This document shows positions 22,159-41,265 of a stretch of 64,000 nucleotides of DNA, in pieces. Both the position numbers and the translations under genes were made by a program. Where the stretch lies: the NCBI RefSeq assembly GCF_002775205.1, contig NC_036447.1, positions 25,464,501 to 25,528,500 of the forward strand. Direction: 5' to 3'. The notes beneath the pieces are model-generated. The model did no database searches, was not told where the DNA came from, and saw nothing but the letters and a program-made list of their open reading frames with translations. The first letter of the stretch is position 1, and every line of letters starts with the position of its first letter. This stretch comes from Xiphophorus maculatus. Its lineage: Eukaryota; Chordata; Actinopteri; Cyprinodontiformes; Poeciliidae.

Positions 22159-25100
22159 TTAAAACTGGAAAGTGTTTTTGTCGTCAGGAATGACGAAGGC
22201 ATAGGAGTCCTGAGCAGCATCTGGAGCCGGAGGCTCGTCTGCATTCTGAAAGACAAAAAGAACAAGAGCCAAACGGTATTAATAAACTAAACACACAAAC
22301 AATAGATTTTAGTATTGTGGAACCTTTATAGAAGACCCAGGGTTTCCCCCAGTGTATTATAAGCCTGGCGGGCCACCAGGCTTATAATGCCCCCCCACCA
22401 GGCTGGGCATTGCTTATTTATTGAAGTCTTTTTAAAATGGTTGCATTTTTTTAAGACTTTATAGTTGCTGTTCGGGTATTTATAATCTTTCAATAACACA
22501 TGATTATCAAGTGATATTTTCAAATGTCATGTCAACTTTAAATAGTTTTTAACTCAAAAACACAACGGGCTGCTGGATGATTGACTGACTGCCCTAGAGC
22601 CCAACCACCGCGTTTAGCAAGTTTTCTGAGTGAAACCCTGAAGCCCATATTACTAAATTTATGGTCAATAAAACTGTTTTCAGTAGCTGTAAGCAAAAAA
22701 ATAACTGTAATTAACAGGAAGTAATGTTTGAAAACTGTGTGTACTTCATTTATATACTGTTTTACTGAGTTGAATGAACTTTTCAATAACATTGTAATTT
22801 ACTGAAAAGAAGTAATTTTAAGTCAACCATAAAAAAAAACAAAAATACATCTGTGGATCCATTACCTCAGATGAACAACATGTGATTTATGCATCAAAGT
22901 TGATATCTTTAATCTTTATTTGATGTCAGATTATATCATGGATCCTGTTGGTTAATGCATTTATAGACTGAAATCAGCTGAAATTCTCAGCTAAGATGCA
23001 CTGTTTGGATCAGAAAAAATGCTTTTAAAAAGGATATTTTTCAGTACTGGATGGCTCTAATCTGTTATGAATTTCATAATTTCATTTTTTGCCTGGCTGA
23101 TTAGCACATCAGCACATCATTCATTAGCTGGAATGAGTCGTCCGATTCATTTCAGCTCATCCTTTACTTTTGTGAAACACTTTGAAGTTCTCAACAAACT
23201 CCAACTGAGCTTTAATCGTTTTCACTTCCAATCATCTTTTTATAAAGTGATAGAATATTTTCAGAACACCCCTTTGGACTAAAGACTAAAAATCCAGATT
23301 CTTATTGATACAATTCCTAAAGTAGTTATTGACTGTTTATCCACCAGACTTTTTTTTTCAGTTTTAATGTAATTCTTAAAAAAAAAAAAAAAGAAACAGA
23401 CATTTTCAAACCTAACAGAGAGTCTGAATAAAACTACCTCTTCTGATAAGAACTTTTCAATAATTTTCAGGGCCGACTTGTAGATGGCTTCGTTGTCGTG
23501 AGTCTGCAGGGTCTCGATCTTGTCCAGCCCGCCCAACTCCTCGATCATCAGGCAGAGCTTCTCCACCTCGCCGGTGCTCTGGGCCATCTGGACAGAAACG
23601 GTTCAAAACAACAACTAAAAATTCAAAAGTTCAGAGCTTCTCACTAAAATGAATAAACCTGCTTCATAAATACGTTCTTTATATCCAGACGGCTGAGACT
23701 TGTCACCTGTAGAATGTTGGAGACGGCCTCCAGGATCACCAGGATGGCCTTGCTGTCCTTCACGGTCAGCAGGTTGAGCAGAGGCTCCAGAATGTTGCAG
23801 TGGACCAGGTAGGCCACTTGGTCCACAGTTCCACCGCTGGTGTAATTGGTGACGGCCCACACCGCCTCATTCTGGGTCTTGTAATCTCCCTGAAAACATT
23901 TGCAGAAAAATGCAAATGAGATGCTGGACACAAGAGAGAAAAACATAGGGATGCACCGATTGCATTTTCGAAAAGCCTGACCTGCCCATTCCAATTTTGG
24001 CCAATACCAATTTTTTTGTTTGTTTGAAATGTTGCTAAATACAGCAAGAAAGTCGCTGAGTCAACAACAGTCAGGTGAGTGCAAACGTGCAGACATGACC
24101 TGGTGGACTGGTCAGTCAGAGAAACCTCTCTCACGGCAGAGCAGAAGAGGACAGTGGTTGATTTTTTCTGAGGTAGAAAAGATCGGCTTCACATGTCAAG
24201 TGTCGACAGATCACCGATGTACTGAAGTTAGGGAAATCGGTGCCAATAAATCTTGCCCGTAAATCACTCCACCGCTGGTAAAAACTTTATTTCATCGAGA
24301 AAAATCAAACAAATCTCATAAAATATATTCTCTTTCAGTGTACATTTTCAGTCTACGCAAGTGGGCTGAAAGTGAAGCAGAAGAGCTGTGACATTTACAA
24401 CAAGAGACTGTGTTTTTCACATTGTAGTTTACAATAAAATACAATTAAAATATCAACGCAACATGAGATGTTGCGCTAAACTCCTGCGCCCTGACCTGCT
24501 GTAGGACCTCCACCAGTATGGGTATCAGTCCGGCATTAATGACCTCCTGGATCTGGCTGCTCTTGCCGGCGGTGATGTTGGACACGGTCCAGGCCGCCTC
24601 CTTCTGGACGCTGGGCTTGTGGTGTCTCAGCAGGGCCGGGAACATTGTCAGGGCACCTGCGTTCAGCACACACTGGGTCTGCTCATCGGTTCCGGTCACA
24701 ATGTTGCCGATGGTTCTCAGAGCTGGAGTCTTAGCAGGGGGGAGGAGAGGGGAAAGAGTGAGGCAATTATTTCAGGAGCTGAAACTTGGCCAACGACCAC
24801 GAGTCGACTGAGGAAGTTTCTGAGGATTCATTTGTGTTCAGAAAGAGGACAAGAGAGTGAAAGGGCAAAAAGTCACCACTACTGGATATATAGTTACTGT
24901 CTTCAGAGAGACAAATCTATTTGTAAGAACATTAATGGACGTGCTGGAACCAAACGTGCTTTTTTTTTCAGGGTTCCTACACGTGTTCATGTCAAGGAAT
25001 GGATGGATGGATGGATCTTTTTGATAACAGAGTTTAAATTGCAAGAATTTTCCAACTTTAAGAAATTCTAGAGTGTACAGGAAACCCCTTCGTTTAAGTC

Positions 25101-28100
25101 TTCAAATTTAAGACTTTTAAAGACCATTATGACTTAAATTTACAACCTGTTTCATGACAGAGATGTGCAAACCAAAATAGTAAATTTAATTCAATAGTGC
25201 AAGGTTTTGTTGCGCAATGTACCATTGTATGAGTTGGCAATAGACTGGAGCCAGTGGAGAAGACAAACATTGTCCAGCAAACTGCAGATAAATTTATTTT
25301 TACCAACGATGGACACAAAAACAAGCTAGTCAGCAAGGCTAGTTAGCGGTAGCCTCAACCGTCTTGAGTCACAGTACGCAATGAAGATGTCTGCAAACAT
25401 TTGGCTGGCAGGAAAGTCCAACAAGAAAAATAAACTACATTGAACTTATGGGATTAAGTAGTCCTGCTACCACAAAATTTTAGACCACATAACATATTTT
25501 TCTAACAAATTTAAGACATTTAAAGGCCTTAATTTTAGATGCACGAATTTAAGAATTTTTACAGATGCGTGGATCCTGCATCGGAGCAAGAACCATTTTG
25601 GGTCCTTAAATCCTGGACTTTCCTTCGTACAGTTAGCATACAGAACCTTCTGCGCCACAAGCTAATCTCATTCGGGTCTCGTCTAAACCCGTAAATGGAA
25701 GTCAAGCTCGACGCCACGCACCACAATGGAGAGCTCCCCGCAGGCGAGAAGCTGCACGAGACGAGGGACGGGCCCGGCCTTCACCACCACCTCTATCCTC
25801 TCGTTGGAGTCGTTGGTCAGATAGGACAGAGCCCAGCAGGTGTCGGCCAGCACCTCGCTGTTGTCGTGGTGGAGGAGCTTCACCAGAGCGGGGAGCATCT
25901 GCTGCACGGCCGCCAGGGGAGGGGCCGGGTTCTTGTGTCGACACAGGTTGGAGAGCGTCCAGGCCACGTTGAGCAGGTAGGCAGGCTGATGCAGGGGGTT
26001 AAGAACGGCGTAGTTGTTTTTATTATTATAATATATTCATGTCGTATACAGGACAGACTGTAAAACAATGACAGAGTGCTCTGCAAAAACACAACATCTT
26101 ACCCAGTATTTGGTCGAGTTTCTAGTGTAAATATCTTAGTCCACTTAAAATAAGACAGAACTAACTTACAAGTAACTTTTCACCAAGAAACATGAGCTTG
26201 CTTTAACTCAATAATTCCTTAATATTTGTGAAACAGTACTTAATTAATTGGCAGATTTTTTCATATTTAGCAAACAAATTTCCATTTTATAAGTGAAATA
26301 ATTTGCCATTGGAACAAGTAAGTTTTTATCAATATTAAAGAAATGACTTAAAACAAGCTCCTATATCTTTCTGAAAAGTTACTTGTCAGTTAGTTTTGTC
26401 TTATTTTAAGTCTACTAAAATATTTGCAATAGAAACTAGGCCAAAAATACTTGGTAAGATTTTGTGTGTTTGCAGTGTAACAGGAACAATTACAACAGCT
26501 GGTCGATTTTGTTCATTTTAGGTGATCTGCCAGGAAACTGCAATCGAATGCAAACAAATGAGAGCGACATACGGGCAACACGGACAGGTCAGAGGTCGTC
26601 ACCAAGGCGAGGAGAGGGTGAAGGACGCCATGTTTGATGACCAAGTCTCTGCCATTGGGTCCGTCGCCTAAATTCAGCAAAGGTCACGTTAAATCAGGAG
26701 AGTTACGGAGCACAAACAACTTGATTAGAAAGCAGTAAGTTAGGGTACGTGTGTTGAGGGTTTCAGCAACACACTTTAAGTGAAACAACAATACATAATG
26801 TCTTGCAAAAGTATGCACGTGTCTTGAACTTTTATTTGTAACTTCACTTTTACTGTCATTCCTGCACTTTATATTTTATATTTATATTTATATTCATATT
26901 TTATACTGTATTTTATTTTATTCTGGAGTAACCTCACAACATTGAAAGCTCAAAACATTGTCCTGAGCCGTATGCAACGAAATTTCGTTCTGTATACACC
27001 CTGTGCATGCAAAATGACAATAAAGTCAGTCTAAGTCTAAGTCTAAGTCTAAGTCTAATATTTTTCACTGGTACTTTATGCATCGGAATGACAAAAATAG
27101 CGCATAAGCTTTAAGTGAGAGGAAAATGACAAATACAGATGTTCAATTCCCTTTAGTGTCATACTACTAAATGAAATCCTGTGCAGCAATTGTTTATGGA
27201 TTTGTTTTTTTTATTAATCTGATGTAATATTCTAATTTTAAAAGTCACCTTTTCATTACCTGTCAGCAAAAAATTATAATCATTAACGGACATAAAGGCT
27301 TAAAAACAAGTCTGTTTGTAATTGTAAATGTACACGTTTCATTTACTGATATTTTACATCAATGAGTTTTCCCACCTGCAGGTGGCAGTATGTCTCACTT
27401 TTAAAGAAACAACAGCTCAAAATTCCTTGCAGATTTTTCAGTATTAGCCCCCACAAAAGTCTGTGATTTTGATGCAAAAAACAAAAAGAAAAAAAAATCC
27501 CAATAAAAAATGACAAAATTTCAACGGGACTGATCACTGTTACAAGATGTTCAATATTATTTAAATGTAAGAAGAACTTATAGAATGCAGAGACAGCTAT
27601 TTTTTATGTTTTATCAATGCATTCTGGAGCAACCAGCCCTTTGAGAGCATTCATGAACCTGATGTGGCCCCAGATGAAAATGAGTTTAACGGCCCCTCCT
27701 CCAGCCTTTTCCAGTCCAGCGTACCTGCGATGTTGCCCAGGGCCCAGACGGCCTGCTCGCTGAGGTGCTTGTGAGGTGACGCGACCAGCCTGACGAAGGC
27801 CGGGATGGCCCCCGCCTCCACCACGGCGGCCGTCTGCTCCGACGTCCCCGAGGCGACGTTAGTCAGAGCCCAGGCCGCCTCGAACTGGATGTGGGGGAAG
27901 TCGAACTGAGCCAGGAAGCCTACGAGTCGCGGGATGAGGCCCGCGGCGATGACGCTGTCGACAGGCGGCTGCTTTTCTTTGGAGAGGAGTTTTCTGAAAC
28001 GCAGCAGGAGACGGTGAGAGAGAAAAGTAGCTGGGAGCTAAAAAAGAAAGAAGGAGAAAAAAATACCCGCCGCTCTGTTTGGTTTCGCAAAAGTTAGAAA

Positions 28101-30310
28101 GTAGCTGGAAGGAATGAGTATCTAAAGAATCTGGGAGTGGAAACAAAGAGGAGAGACTTTAACTCGACTAAAACATTCTTTCTTTGTAAATATTTTTTGT
28201 TCAAAGAATGAAAAAGAAAAAAAAACACAACAAAAAAACTGGATCGAAATATAATTTGATCGTCTTCCTATTTCGTTTGGAACAAAAGTTGAGACACATC
28301 CTAACATTATTGGTTATTTAAATTGAAACCTTTGTGAAACAATTCGTTATATACGAGTAAGTGTCACTGGTATTGTTGCACATATGTTACATTTCTTGAG
28401 TTGCTTTTTTTTTGTCTTTCTGTGCATTTCTGTAGGTAAAAATATTATTTAATTTTCCTTTAGGATCAAAAAAGTGTTTTCAAATTGAATTCATAGACAC
28501 TGCAGTTAAAACTAGGTAATAACTACAAATAACAATGAGAAGAAAAAATGTAAAAAATTAAATAAATAAGTGTGAAAAAAAAGATTTTCTTTCTCAAATA
28601 CATGTAAAAAAAAAAAAAAAAGTTAAGTATTAGATTGGTTTCCAAACATAGCAATCCCTATGCTATATTTACACAAAAAAATGACTATTTTAGAAAGAGC
28701 TTTTAGTATTTGCACAAAAAAAATAAAACATGAAAAGATGATTTTACCTGACTGCCTGTGTAGCCAGAAGTTGATGCTCTGTATTCACACTGCTTACTCC
28801 TCCGATTATGTCCTCCAAAGACCAATCCTGAGTCGGCTTTGGAAACAGAAACCAAAAGGGATTAGTGTCCACGGAAGAGAAGTTAAAAATAACATTCCCC
28901 TGTAGCCAGATTGGAGAGGAACTGCACTGGACTTCTCTTAAAAACAGCCTCGGAAGCTGCGCTGCGAAATGAACAACAACGATCAAGCAGCTGTCATTTG
29001 AATGTTGATACTAAAGTTTGCACCAAGATTAAAAATGAACTTTGGTCAAGTTGTGCAGAAAAGTCACATCCTTGTTTGGAGTCGCTGGTCTCTCTCTTGA
29101 GTTCAGAGATGCTGGTATGTAGATTGTTACAGAACAGTGAAAGCAGGACCGAATGTTTTTGTTTCAATTAGCTGTGTTGCACATAGAAAGGAAAAAAACA
29201 AAACAAAAAATGATCAAATGAGCACGTGCATAACTTTTTGGACAACTTTGAAATTTTCGTGAACAAACGTCATTCTATTCAGAGGAATCATCAGAATGCG
29301 TTCTGTCACATCCGACTTTGCTTTCTGAAAGGTATGAAAGGTGCAAACATCACCACAGGCACCACATTCTGATCCTCTCTAAAGTTCTAAAACTTAATGT
29401 CACAACAAATATGATGAATTTACTTCATGCTGGGACCAGAATATTTAGCGGAAGAACGATCTACATGGACGTACGTTTCAGAAGATTCTTTTTTTATTTT
29501 TATTTATATATTTCTCAAACAATATTCCTTGGTCTTCACTTGCTAGATAATGGAGATTGCCAATTTGCGTGAATTTAAATCAACTAAGCAATAAATGTAT
29601 GTTTCTTTTTTTATCTTACACTTTACTGGGGAGCCGAAACATGAACATAACTTTAAAGACTAAGCTTTTTACTTAGAAAGCACAAAAAGAGATCAGAAGT
29701 GATTAAGACAAACAAATCGTAGTTTGACAACCTTTTTTAAAAAGGCAAAAGAAAATATATTTAGTTACCTCTCTACATACTAAATAGTATTCTGCATTCA
29801 AGAAAACGCAAGCGAAAAAAACAAAACAACTAAGCACATGGTAATTTTTTGTTGGTATATCAGCAATACAAGAAAAATGTAAATGCATTTTAAATTATTA
29901 TTATTACTCTAGTGCTCACTTTACTGCAACTTTTTGCGTAAAGGTAAGTATCTCAGCAGCCACGGAGCGCGTGAGGCCGGTGAACCGGGCGGCAGAGTGA
30001 CTCACCTGGGCGTTGAGGGCCTTCAGGTGCAGCGGGGAGGTCGGATCCTCCGCGGAGCCTTGCGCGTTTCTCCTCTTCAATATCTGAACGTCTCTCTTCG
30101 CTTTCCGGAGCTCAACGTTGAATTCTGACCTCCTGCGCCTCAATTCCTAAAAAAGAAAAAAAAAGAAGAACAGAGAAATAAAAAGTTCACAGCAAAAAGT
30201 TCAGCCGTTAACTTTGTAATAACGCTGATATAGGCAGAACTTACATTCACGTCTTTCCCTTTGTTTTTGAACTGGAAGAGCCGAGCCCCGTTGTCCGTGT
30301 CAGCTGACAT
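22159..30310 (-). CDS. kpna2: Importin subunit alpha-1/2 (karyopherin alpha 2)
   Basis: Nuclear import adaptor linking classical NLS cargo to importin beta. Minus-strand coding exons are 30310-30245, 30146-30006, 28836-28748, 27993-27725, 26667-26573, 25985-25722, 24729-24496, 23889-23707, 23587-23438 and 22245-22159. All junctions are AG/GT and phases agree, giving 525 aa (human 529 from memory). Exons 1-2 encode the Arg/Lys-rich importin-beta-binding domain (about residues 10-60). ARM repeats follow. The NLS-groove Trp/Asn pairs are visible: W140/N144, W182/N186 and W229/N233 (major site), and W355/N359 and W397/N401 (minor site). The last repeat region (448-497) would bind the exportin CAS. 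The tail is acidic and ends KNTFQF. The start is the first ATG in frame after a splice-compatible leader. The KPNA2 subtype is supported by the N- and C-termini and by neighbours C17orf58 and bptf. Confidence 0.95.
22329..22640. mobile_element. hAT-like MITE in kpna2 last intron
   Basis: The left end is CAGGGTTTCCCCCAGTG (from 22,338). The right end, read in reverse, is CAGGGTTTCACTCAG (ending at 22,640). The interior contains an AGCCTGG...CCAGGCT palindrome typical of a dispersed fish repeat. The flanks AAGACC and AAGCCC are only an approximate target duplication. Confidence 0.55.
23949..24245. mobile_element. GGGATGCACCGAT repeat copy in kpna2 intron
   Basis: It begins GGGATGCACCGATTG and ends near CAGATCACCGATG..GAAATCGGTGCC. 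The internal phrases AAAAGCCTGACCTGCC and GTTGCTAAATA recur in copies at 50,446-50,560 and 63,413-63,660. This is a non-autonomous dispersed element with no coding capacity. Confidence 0.5.
25078..25585. mobile_element. Dispersed TIR-like repeat in kpna2 intron
   Basis: Starts with TTTAAGACTTTTAAAGACCA and ends with an inverse-like TTAAGACATTTAAAGGCC segment. The interior phrase AACATTGTCCAGCAAACTG is matched in the bptf intron copy at 55,738-56,340 (AACGTTGTCCAGCTAACCG). It is non-coding. Confidence 0.5.
26076..26478. mobile_element. Foldback MITE with ~150-bp inverted arms
   Basis: The left arm (from about CTCTGCAAAAACACA) and the reverse complement of the right arm (ACTGCAAACACACAAAATCT) align over about 150 bp, sharing TTACC(C/A)AGTATTT, CTTAAAATAAGAC and CAAGTAACTTTTCA. 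The ends read TTTGCAGTGT and its partner. The structure is nearly all arm, as in foldback-type MITEs, and sits in the 25,985-26,573 intron of kpna2. Confidence 0.75.
26850..27060 (+). mobile_element. 3' tail of a non-LTR retrotransposon with (AGTCTA)n
   Basis: The sequence CAACGAAATTTCGTTCTGTA followed by CAATAAAGTC and then five AGTCTA-type units (27,028-27,058) is the pattern of a LINE 3' end with a short tandem tail. It lies in the 26,667-27,725 kpna2 intron. No coding part is attached. Confidence 0.6.
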
Positions 30311-30635
30311 TGCTGCTGGCCGTTGAGCAACGCAAGCCGACTCGCTAATGTTACGCAAAACTGACGACTAACTGAAAACGGTCGCGCTAACCGTTTGTTG
30401 TTGTATTTTTTAATCAACCCGATTATTTCAGGCTAGCTCGCTAGCGGACGGTAAGCTAGTTAACGGCGCCTGTCTCTTTAAGTCAAGTGAACGTATTTGA
30501 CTCCATGTGTTCCCACTGTACACACAAACGGCTTGGAGAAAAACTGTAAACTCAAATACTAAGCAAAGTAACAGAAAACGGATAAATAAACTTCTGGAAA
30601 TTCGCTTAGTAACTTGACATGTGCAAAGTGCTTAC

Positions 30636-30750
30636 CTTGAAGGGAAAGAAAACACTCCTGAAATGACGTCATATATACCCCTGGTGTTCTAAAATACGAT
30701 TGGTCAGATTTGCAGAACGCTCCGCCCTATTACCCGGGCGGGAGGAGGGG
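30636..30750 (-). promoter_or_regulatory. kpna2: kpna2 promoter: TATA, CRE, CCAAT, GC boxes
   Basis: Reading on the minus strand, GC boxes (about 30,742-30,722) are followed by a CCAAT box at 30,703-30,699, a TATATA motif at 30,677-30,671 and an abutting palindromic CRE TGACGTCA at 30,671-30,664. A donor site (AAG|GTAAGC) at 30,636/30,635 suggests a very short untranslated first exon spliced to the exon bearing the ATG at 30,310. The spacing is what a focused promoter would show. The factors that bind are inferred from motifs only. Confidence 0.6.
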
Positions 30751-30759
30751 GGGGAAAGA

Positions 30760-31464
30760 AGTTAGTATCCGATTCGTTGTTTTTTTTTTTTAACTATGAC
30801 GTTTAAAGAAATATTTCAACGTATTTAATACACTTGCTTTACTTTTGATGTTTTACTTAACGCATCTCATATATAAAGCAGTTTCGAATTCAACATGACC
30901 CTTATTTAATTTCAGACTATTTCAAATAAAGGATTTTTTTTCCCTTTGGCTTTACGCTGCCGGTTTAACAGCGTTTGACAATGGCCAGACTCGAACAGAA
31001 TTATTTTATACTGATGATAAAGTCTATAAAATACAGTTTGTGATTTGTCAAATCTTTATGCAATTTGTGAAAACTCTAAAAATGTACATTTAAGGTTTAT
31101 TGAAGAGATCCATGTAAAAAATTTAAAAAAAAAAAACTACAGCATGGACACGTCAAACATTGACAGATTTTGTCTAAGCTAGGGTACTAGTTGCACAAAG
31201 ATTTCATTATCCATAAACTGCACTTTATAGAGCCCTTTAAATCAGAAGCTTCGTTCCAGATGCTAACTTCAGCGGTTTGGCGCATTAAAAGGCGTTTATA
31301 AATGCAATAGTTTGCTGCGTAGTAACATTTTGAGAACAAAGCCTCGGTATTATCAAAGATGACCGCCACCGGGCAAAATGTACAAACGAAAAACGACATA
31401 GAACACGCCATGAAACTGACATGGCAACGACACAAAATGACGCTTCTAAGATTTTCCACGTAAT
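30760..31464. other. Intergenic between kpna2 promoter and tRNA
   Basis: AT-rich spacer with poly-A/T tracts. No gene or repeat family was recognised. Confidence 0.6.
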
Positions 31465-31537
31465 GACCCAGTGGCCTAATGGATAAGGCATCAGCCTCCG
31501 GAGCTGGGGATTGTGGGTTCGAGTCCCATCTGGGTCG
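31465..31537 (+). tRNA. tRNA-Arg (anticodon CCG)
   Basis: A 73-nt cloverleaf. The acceptor stem GACCCAG pairs with CTGGGTC and the discriminator is G. The D arm is GCCTAATGGATAAGGC, the anticodon arm TCAGC-CTCCGGA-GCTGG with CCG at 31,498-31,500, the variable loop GGATT and the T arm GTGGG-TTCGAGT-CCCAT. All stems pair apart from a C/G-rich wobble-free minimum, there is no intron, and boxes A and B are intact. It decodes CGG codons. From memory this sequence is close to the human tRNA-Arg-CCG that also lies between C17orf58 and KPNA2, so it appears to be an old, kept locus and not a SINE head. Confidence 0.96.
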
Positions 31538-31549
31538 CATTTAGTTTCC

Positions 31550-31553
31550 TTTT
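31550..31553 (+). terminator. Pol III T4 terminator of tRNA-Arg
   Basis: TTTT begins 13 nt after the mature tRNA 3' end, in the range usual for RNA polymerase III termination. Confidence 0.75.
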
Positions 31554-32817
31554 AGTTGTGAAAGCACGCAATGCCATTGTTTATTAAGAGATAAACCAGC
31601 GATGAATGCTGTAACGCATTTGTCCTGTTGCTGCACTTTATGGATCAGTATTATGTCGAAACTACATTTTAATGACAATCCAAGAAATACTAACCGTAGC
31701 ATTTGTTCATGTCAGAATTTTATTGCTGAATTCATTTATTTTAGTTTTTGAAATGAAAGAAAGAAAGATAGTCAAAATGTAATTCGTAACATTTTATTAC
31801 GTATGGGGGATTCTATCATTCAATGTACATTTAGCATTTCGAGAGATAAAGGGGTAGAAACTGTGAATTTGCCATAAATTCTTGCGTTATTTTACTGAAA
31901 ACATGTTAAACTTCGATAAATCTGTAATTGTCAAACTTTTGCTTCACATTAATTCTTACTTTCTTTCAGGCTAAACGTTTTTTAGTAGACCGAAATATGG
32001 ACAACAAAGACATTGTGTGGGGAATAAACAGCAAGTTTTAACAGGCTAAAACAATTTTATTTCATCATATAAAGTATTCTAACACAAATACTTGTGTTTT
32101 TTTTTTTTAAAAAAATTACAAAAACATATTAATGAATCACAAAACTGTGTGCATTGGACCAAATATGTTTTTATTGAAACTCACTGAATGCCAACATTTT
32201 TTAGAAACAAAACTGCCTATAATTTAGGACAAATATCCCAACATTTATTTTCATTTTAGATATTTACTTACTGAACATAAACAGATCTGCGCTTAGTGCA
32301 AAGAATTGACAGAACCAGAACATTTTATTATATTTTCATTATTCCATTTAGGGGTCTCTAGGCCTTAATTTATAAAATAAACGACTTTTCGAATGCGTAT
32401 AAGAAAACTGTAATAACTATCCAAATTACCACAACATTTATGCTGATATTCTTTTCTTCAACACTAGAGGGCGGTGAATACTCATCTTTTTAAAGTAATC
32501 ATCTTCAAGCGGGTTAAATTGTGAATTTTATGCTAAATAGCCTCCTACTGGATGTAAAGGTTAAAAGTTTTATGTGTATAAAAATGAAGAAGCCAAGAAT
32601 GGAATATTTAATCTGACACCAGATAATAAAGAAAGCTTATTTTTAATCAAATATTTGTGTGTGTGTGTGTATATTTCTTTCACACGGTGGGCTCTGTTGG
32701 TGTATTTTGAATTATGCTCAGATGGTAGGAGTGTCGTGTGAAAGTGTTTGTGTCCCTGTTTTGGGCCAGCCCACACCCTCCCTCTCTACCTCATCCCATC
32801 CGCTCCCTGAGCGCTCC
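31554..32817. other. Intergenic between tRNA-Arg and C17orf58 homologue
   Basis: AT-rich with a TG microsatellite at 32,655-32,670. The last 120 bp before the TATA box turn C-rich. No gene was seen. Confidence 0.6.
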
Positions 32818-32825
32818 TATAAAAA
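32818..32825 (+). promoter_or_regulatory. TATA box of the C17orf58 homologue
   Basis: TATAAAAA lies 61 bp before the ATG at 32,886. A start about 30 bp downstream would give a leader of roughly 40 nt. This is a focused, TATA-driven promoter, which fits a regulated secreted protein better than a housekeeping gene. Confidence 0.65.
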
Positions 32826-32885
32826 TCCCAGGAATCCCAACTTGAGGACAAACAGTGCAGTGAGTCCAAAGCGGGCCCATCCAAG

Positions 32886-39601
<6,716 letters not shown>

Positions 39602-41014
39602 ACCACCGACGAGAACATCGCCCCCTGCTGCGGGGGAAGAGACTTCGCAGCCGATCTTACCCGACCCTATGGCACTGTGCAAGAGGGGAGGATGTCCAGA
39701 GGAAGTGGATGTGCTCTCATATGGACCGCTACCATGTATCATCATATCGGCTTTATCTATGAAGTTCCCAAAGAACTGAACTGAGCTGGGGCCTCTTTGA
39801 TGCAAGCGGGACGCAGCGAAGTACTTTCTGAGGTGTACGCAGACATATTATAGGCACCCACTAGGGGGTTTTCAATGCACAAACAGCTGTCAAATACAGA
39901 AAATACCGACTAGAAATAATTATTCTGCCATTGTTTTTGGCGCCCAATCTAGCGCGGCGCCCCCTGGGCGTCGCATTTTAGTGCACACCCACTTTTTGCG
40001 CCAATGGATACAAGCAACTTTGACTAACTGGACTCCTCCTCGTGCTGGCTTGGGACTCAAGTGCTCCTCTCTCACGCTATCTCCTGAGCTCAACTCGAAT
40101 TAAACTCTTCACGCATTCGTGGCTGGTACATGAAGTACCAGAGCTGAATTGGTATCACTTTTCTGAAGAGACACGAAGCTGCTCCGAAGCGTGGGACAAA
40201 TGGCTTGTTTGTTGAATCTGCTTCAAAATTTGGCATTGGGAAAAGATTCCGTCTGTTTTCCACAATAATCAACACAGCATGGGATGTTGGGATGGTTTAC
40301 GGTTTAGTAATGCTTCAATTTCCTAGACATTAAATCCAGGCAGCGAGGTTTAAAAATTGCTGCAAATTTTTTGGAATATCCTAATATTTTCTGTCATTAC
40401 TCTTTTCAAACATGAAACCCATAACCCATGACTTCAAAGAAATGTACTGCGACTTAAAAAAAACCCGGGTCAATAGATTGTTGGATGGGAGGAAGCTAAG
40501 GTCCAGACAAATAAGAGGCAGCAAATCATAGCGGAGAGCGAAGAGGAGTATTCAGATGGCGAGAAATGAGGAACTTCAGCTGGCTCTGAGAGAGGTTCTG
40601 CTTTCTTTAACTTTAATTATGTGTCCACGGTGATAAATAGGCCCAACATCAAAAAGGTGGAGGCGGTGGGGGTCGTGGGTTTCGCTGGGACCGGGCCGTG
40701 AATCAAATCGCGGGAATCTGATCCTCCACACACCTGGGCGCTCAAAGAAGCACGTTCATCGCGGCTTATTTTCCGAGATGCTGCGTCTGCTCAGGAGGCC
40801 AATGCTCAGAGGGGGGATATTTGAGAAATGTGGAGGGAGCAGCACAGTGAGAGCGGGTGGATGAGCGACCTAAAATATATTTAACCAAGAGAGCCCGAGC
40901 GGCGTCGGGATTGTCGAATTAGCTTGAGAAAAAAATGTCACTTAAACTCTTGCTCTGTCTTTCTAAACTTAGCCTGAATGAAAACCATGTGCTTTCTAGG
41001 TGAGAAATGCATGT
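39602..41014. other. C17orf58 3' side and intergenic
   Basis: This probably includes the 3'UTR of the C17orf58 homologue, but no canonical AATAAA is convincingly placed. A GC-richer stretch at 40,630-40,920 could be regulatory. No coding frame is recognised. Confidence 0.45.
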
Positions 41015-41150
41015 TATTAAGCACGGGGACGGCGCCGGAGGAAAGCGCACGACTCACACAGAGGTCACGGGTTCGAGTCCCGGCCCACTCCCACAGCCCA
41101 CTTTCCTGTTTGGCTGCTGTCAAATAAAGGCAATTAGAACCCTCCCCACC
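41015..41150 (+). mobile_element. tRNA-derived SINE, second type
   Basis: A clear box B region (GGTCACGGGTTCGAGTCCCGG, near 41,065-41,085) follows a diverged box A. The body ends CAAATAAAGGCAATTAGAACC. The head differs from the other three SINE copies, so it belongs to another subfamily. Confidence 0.65.
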
Positions 41151-41265
41151 CCTTTAAATATATATATATTATTTTTCGCATGATTACATGCAACTTTGTT
41201 ATTCCCAGAAGTGCCGTCCCTCAAAACAGGGCGCAGAAATTAAAGTTTAACAGCCAAATTCTGCT

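Noticed and set aside
31187..31540. Minus-strand ORF covering the tRNA
   Set aside because: It is the reverse complement of the tRNA and flank (MRPRWDSNPQS is the usual artefact of a tRNA T arm).
40938..41123. Minus-strand ORF containing GTRTRDLCVSRA
   Set aside because: This is the familiar translation artefact of a tRNA-like SINE head.
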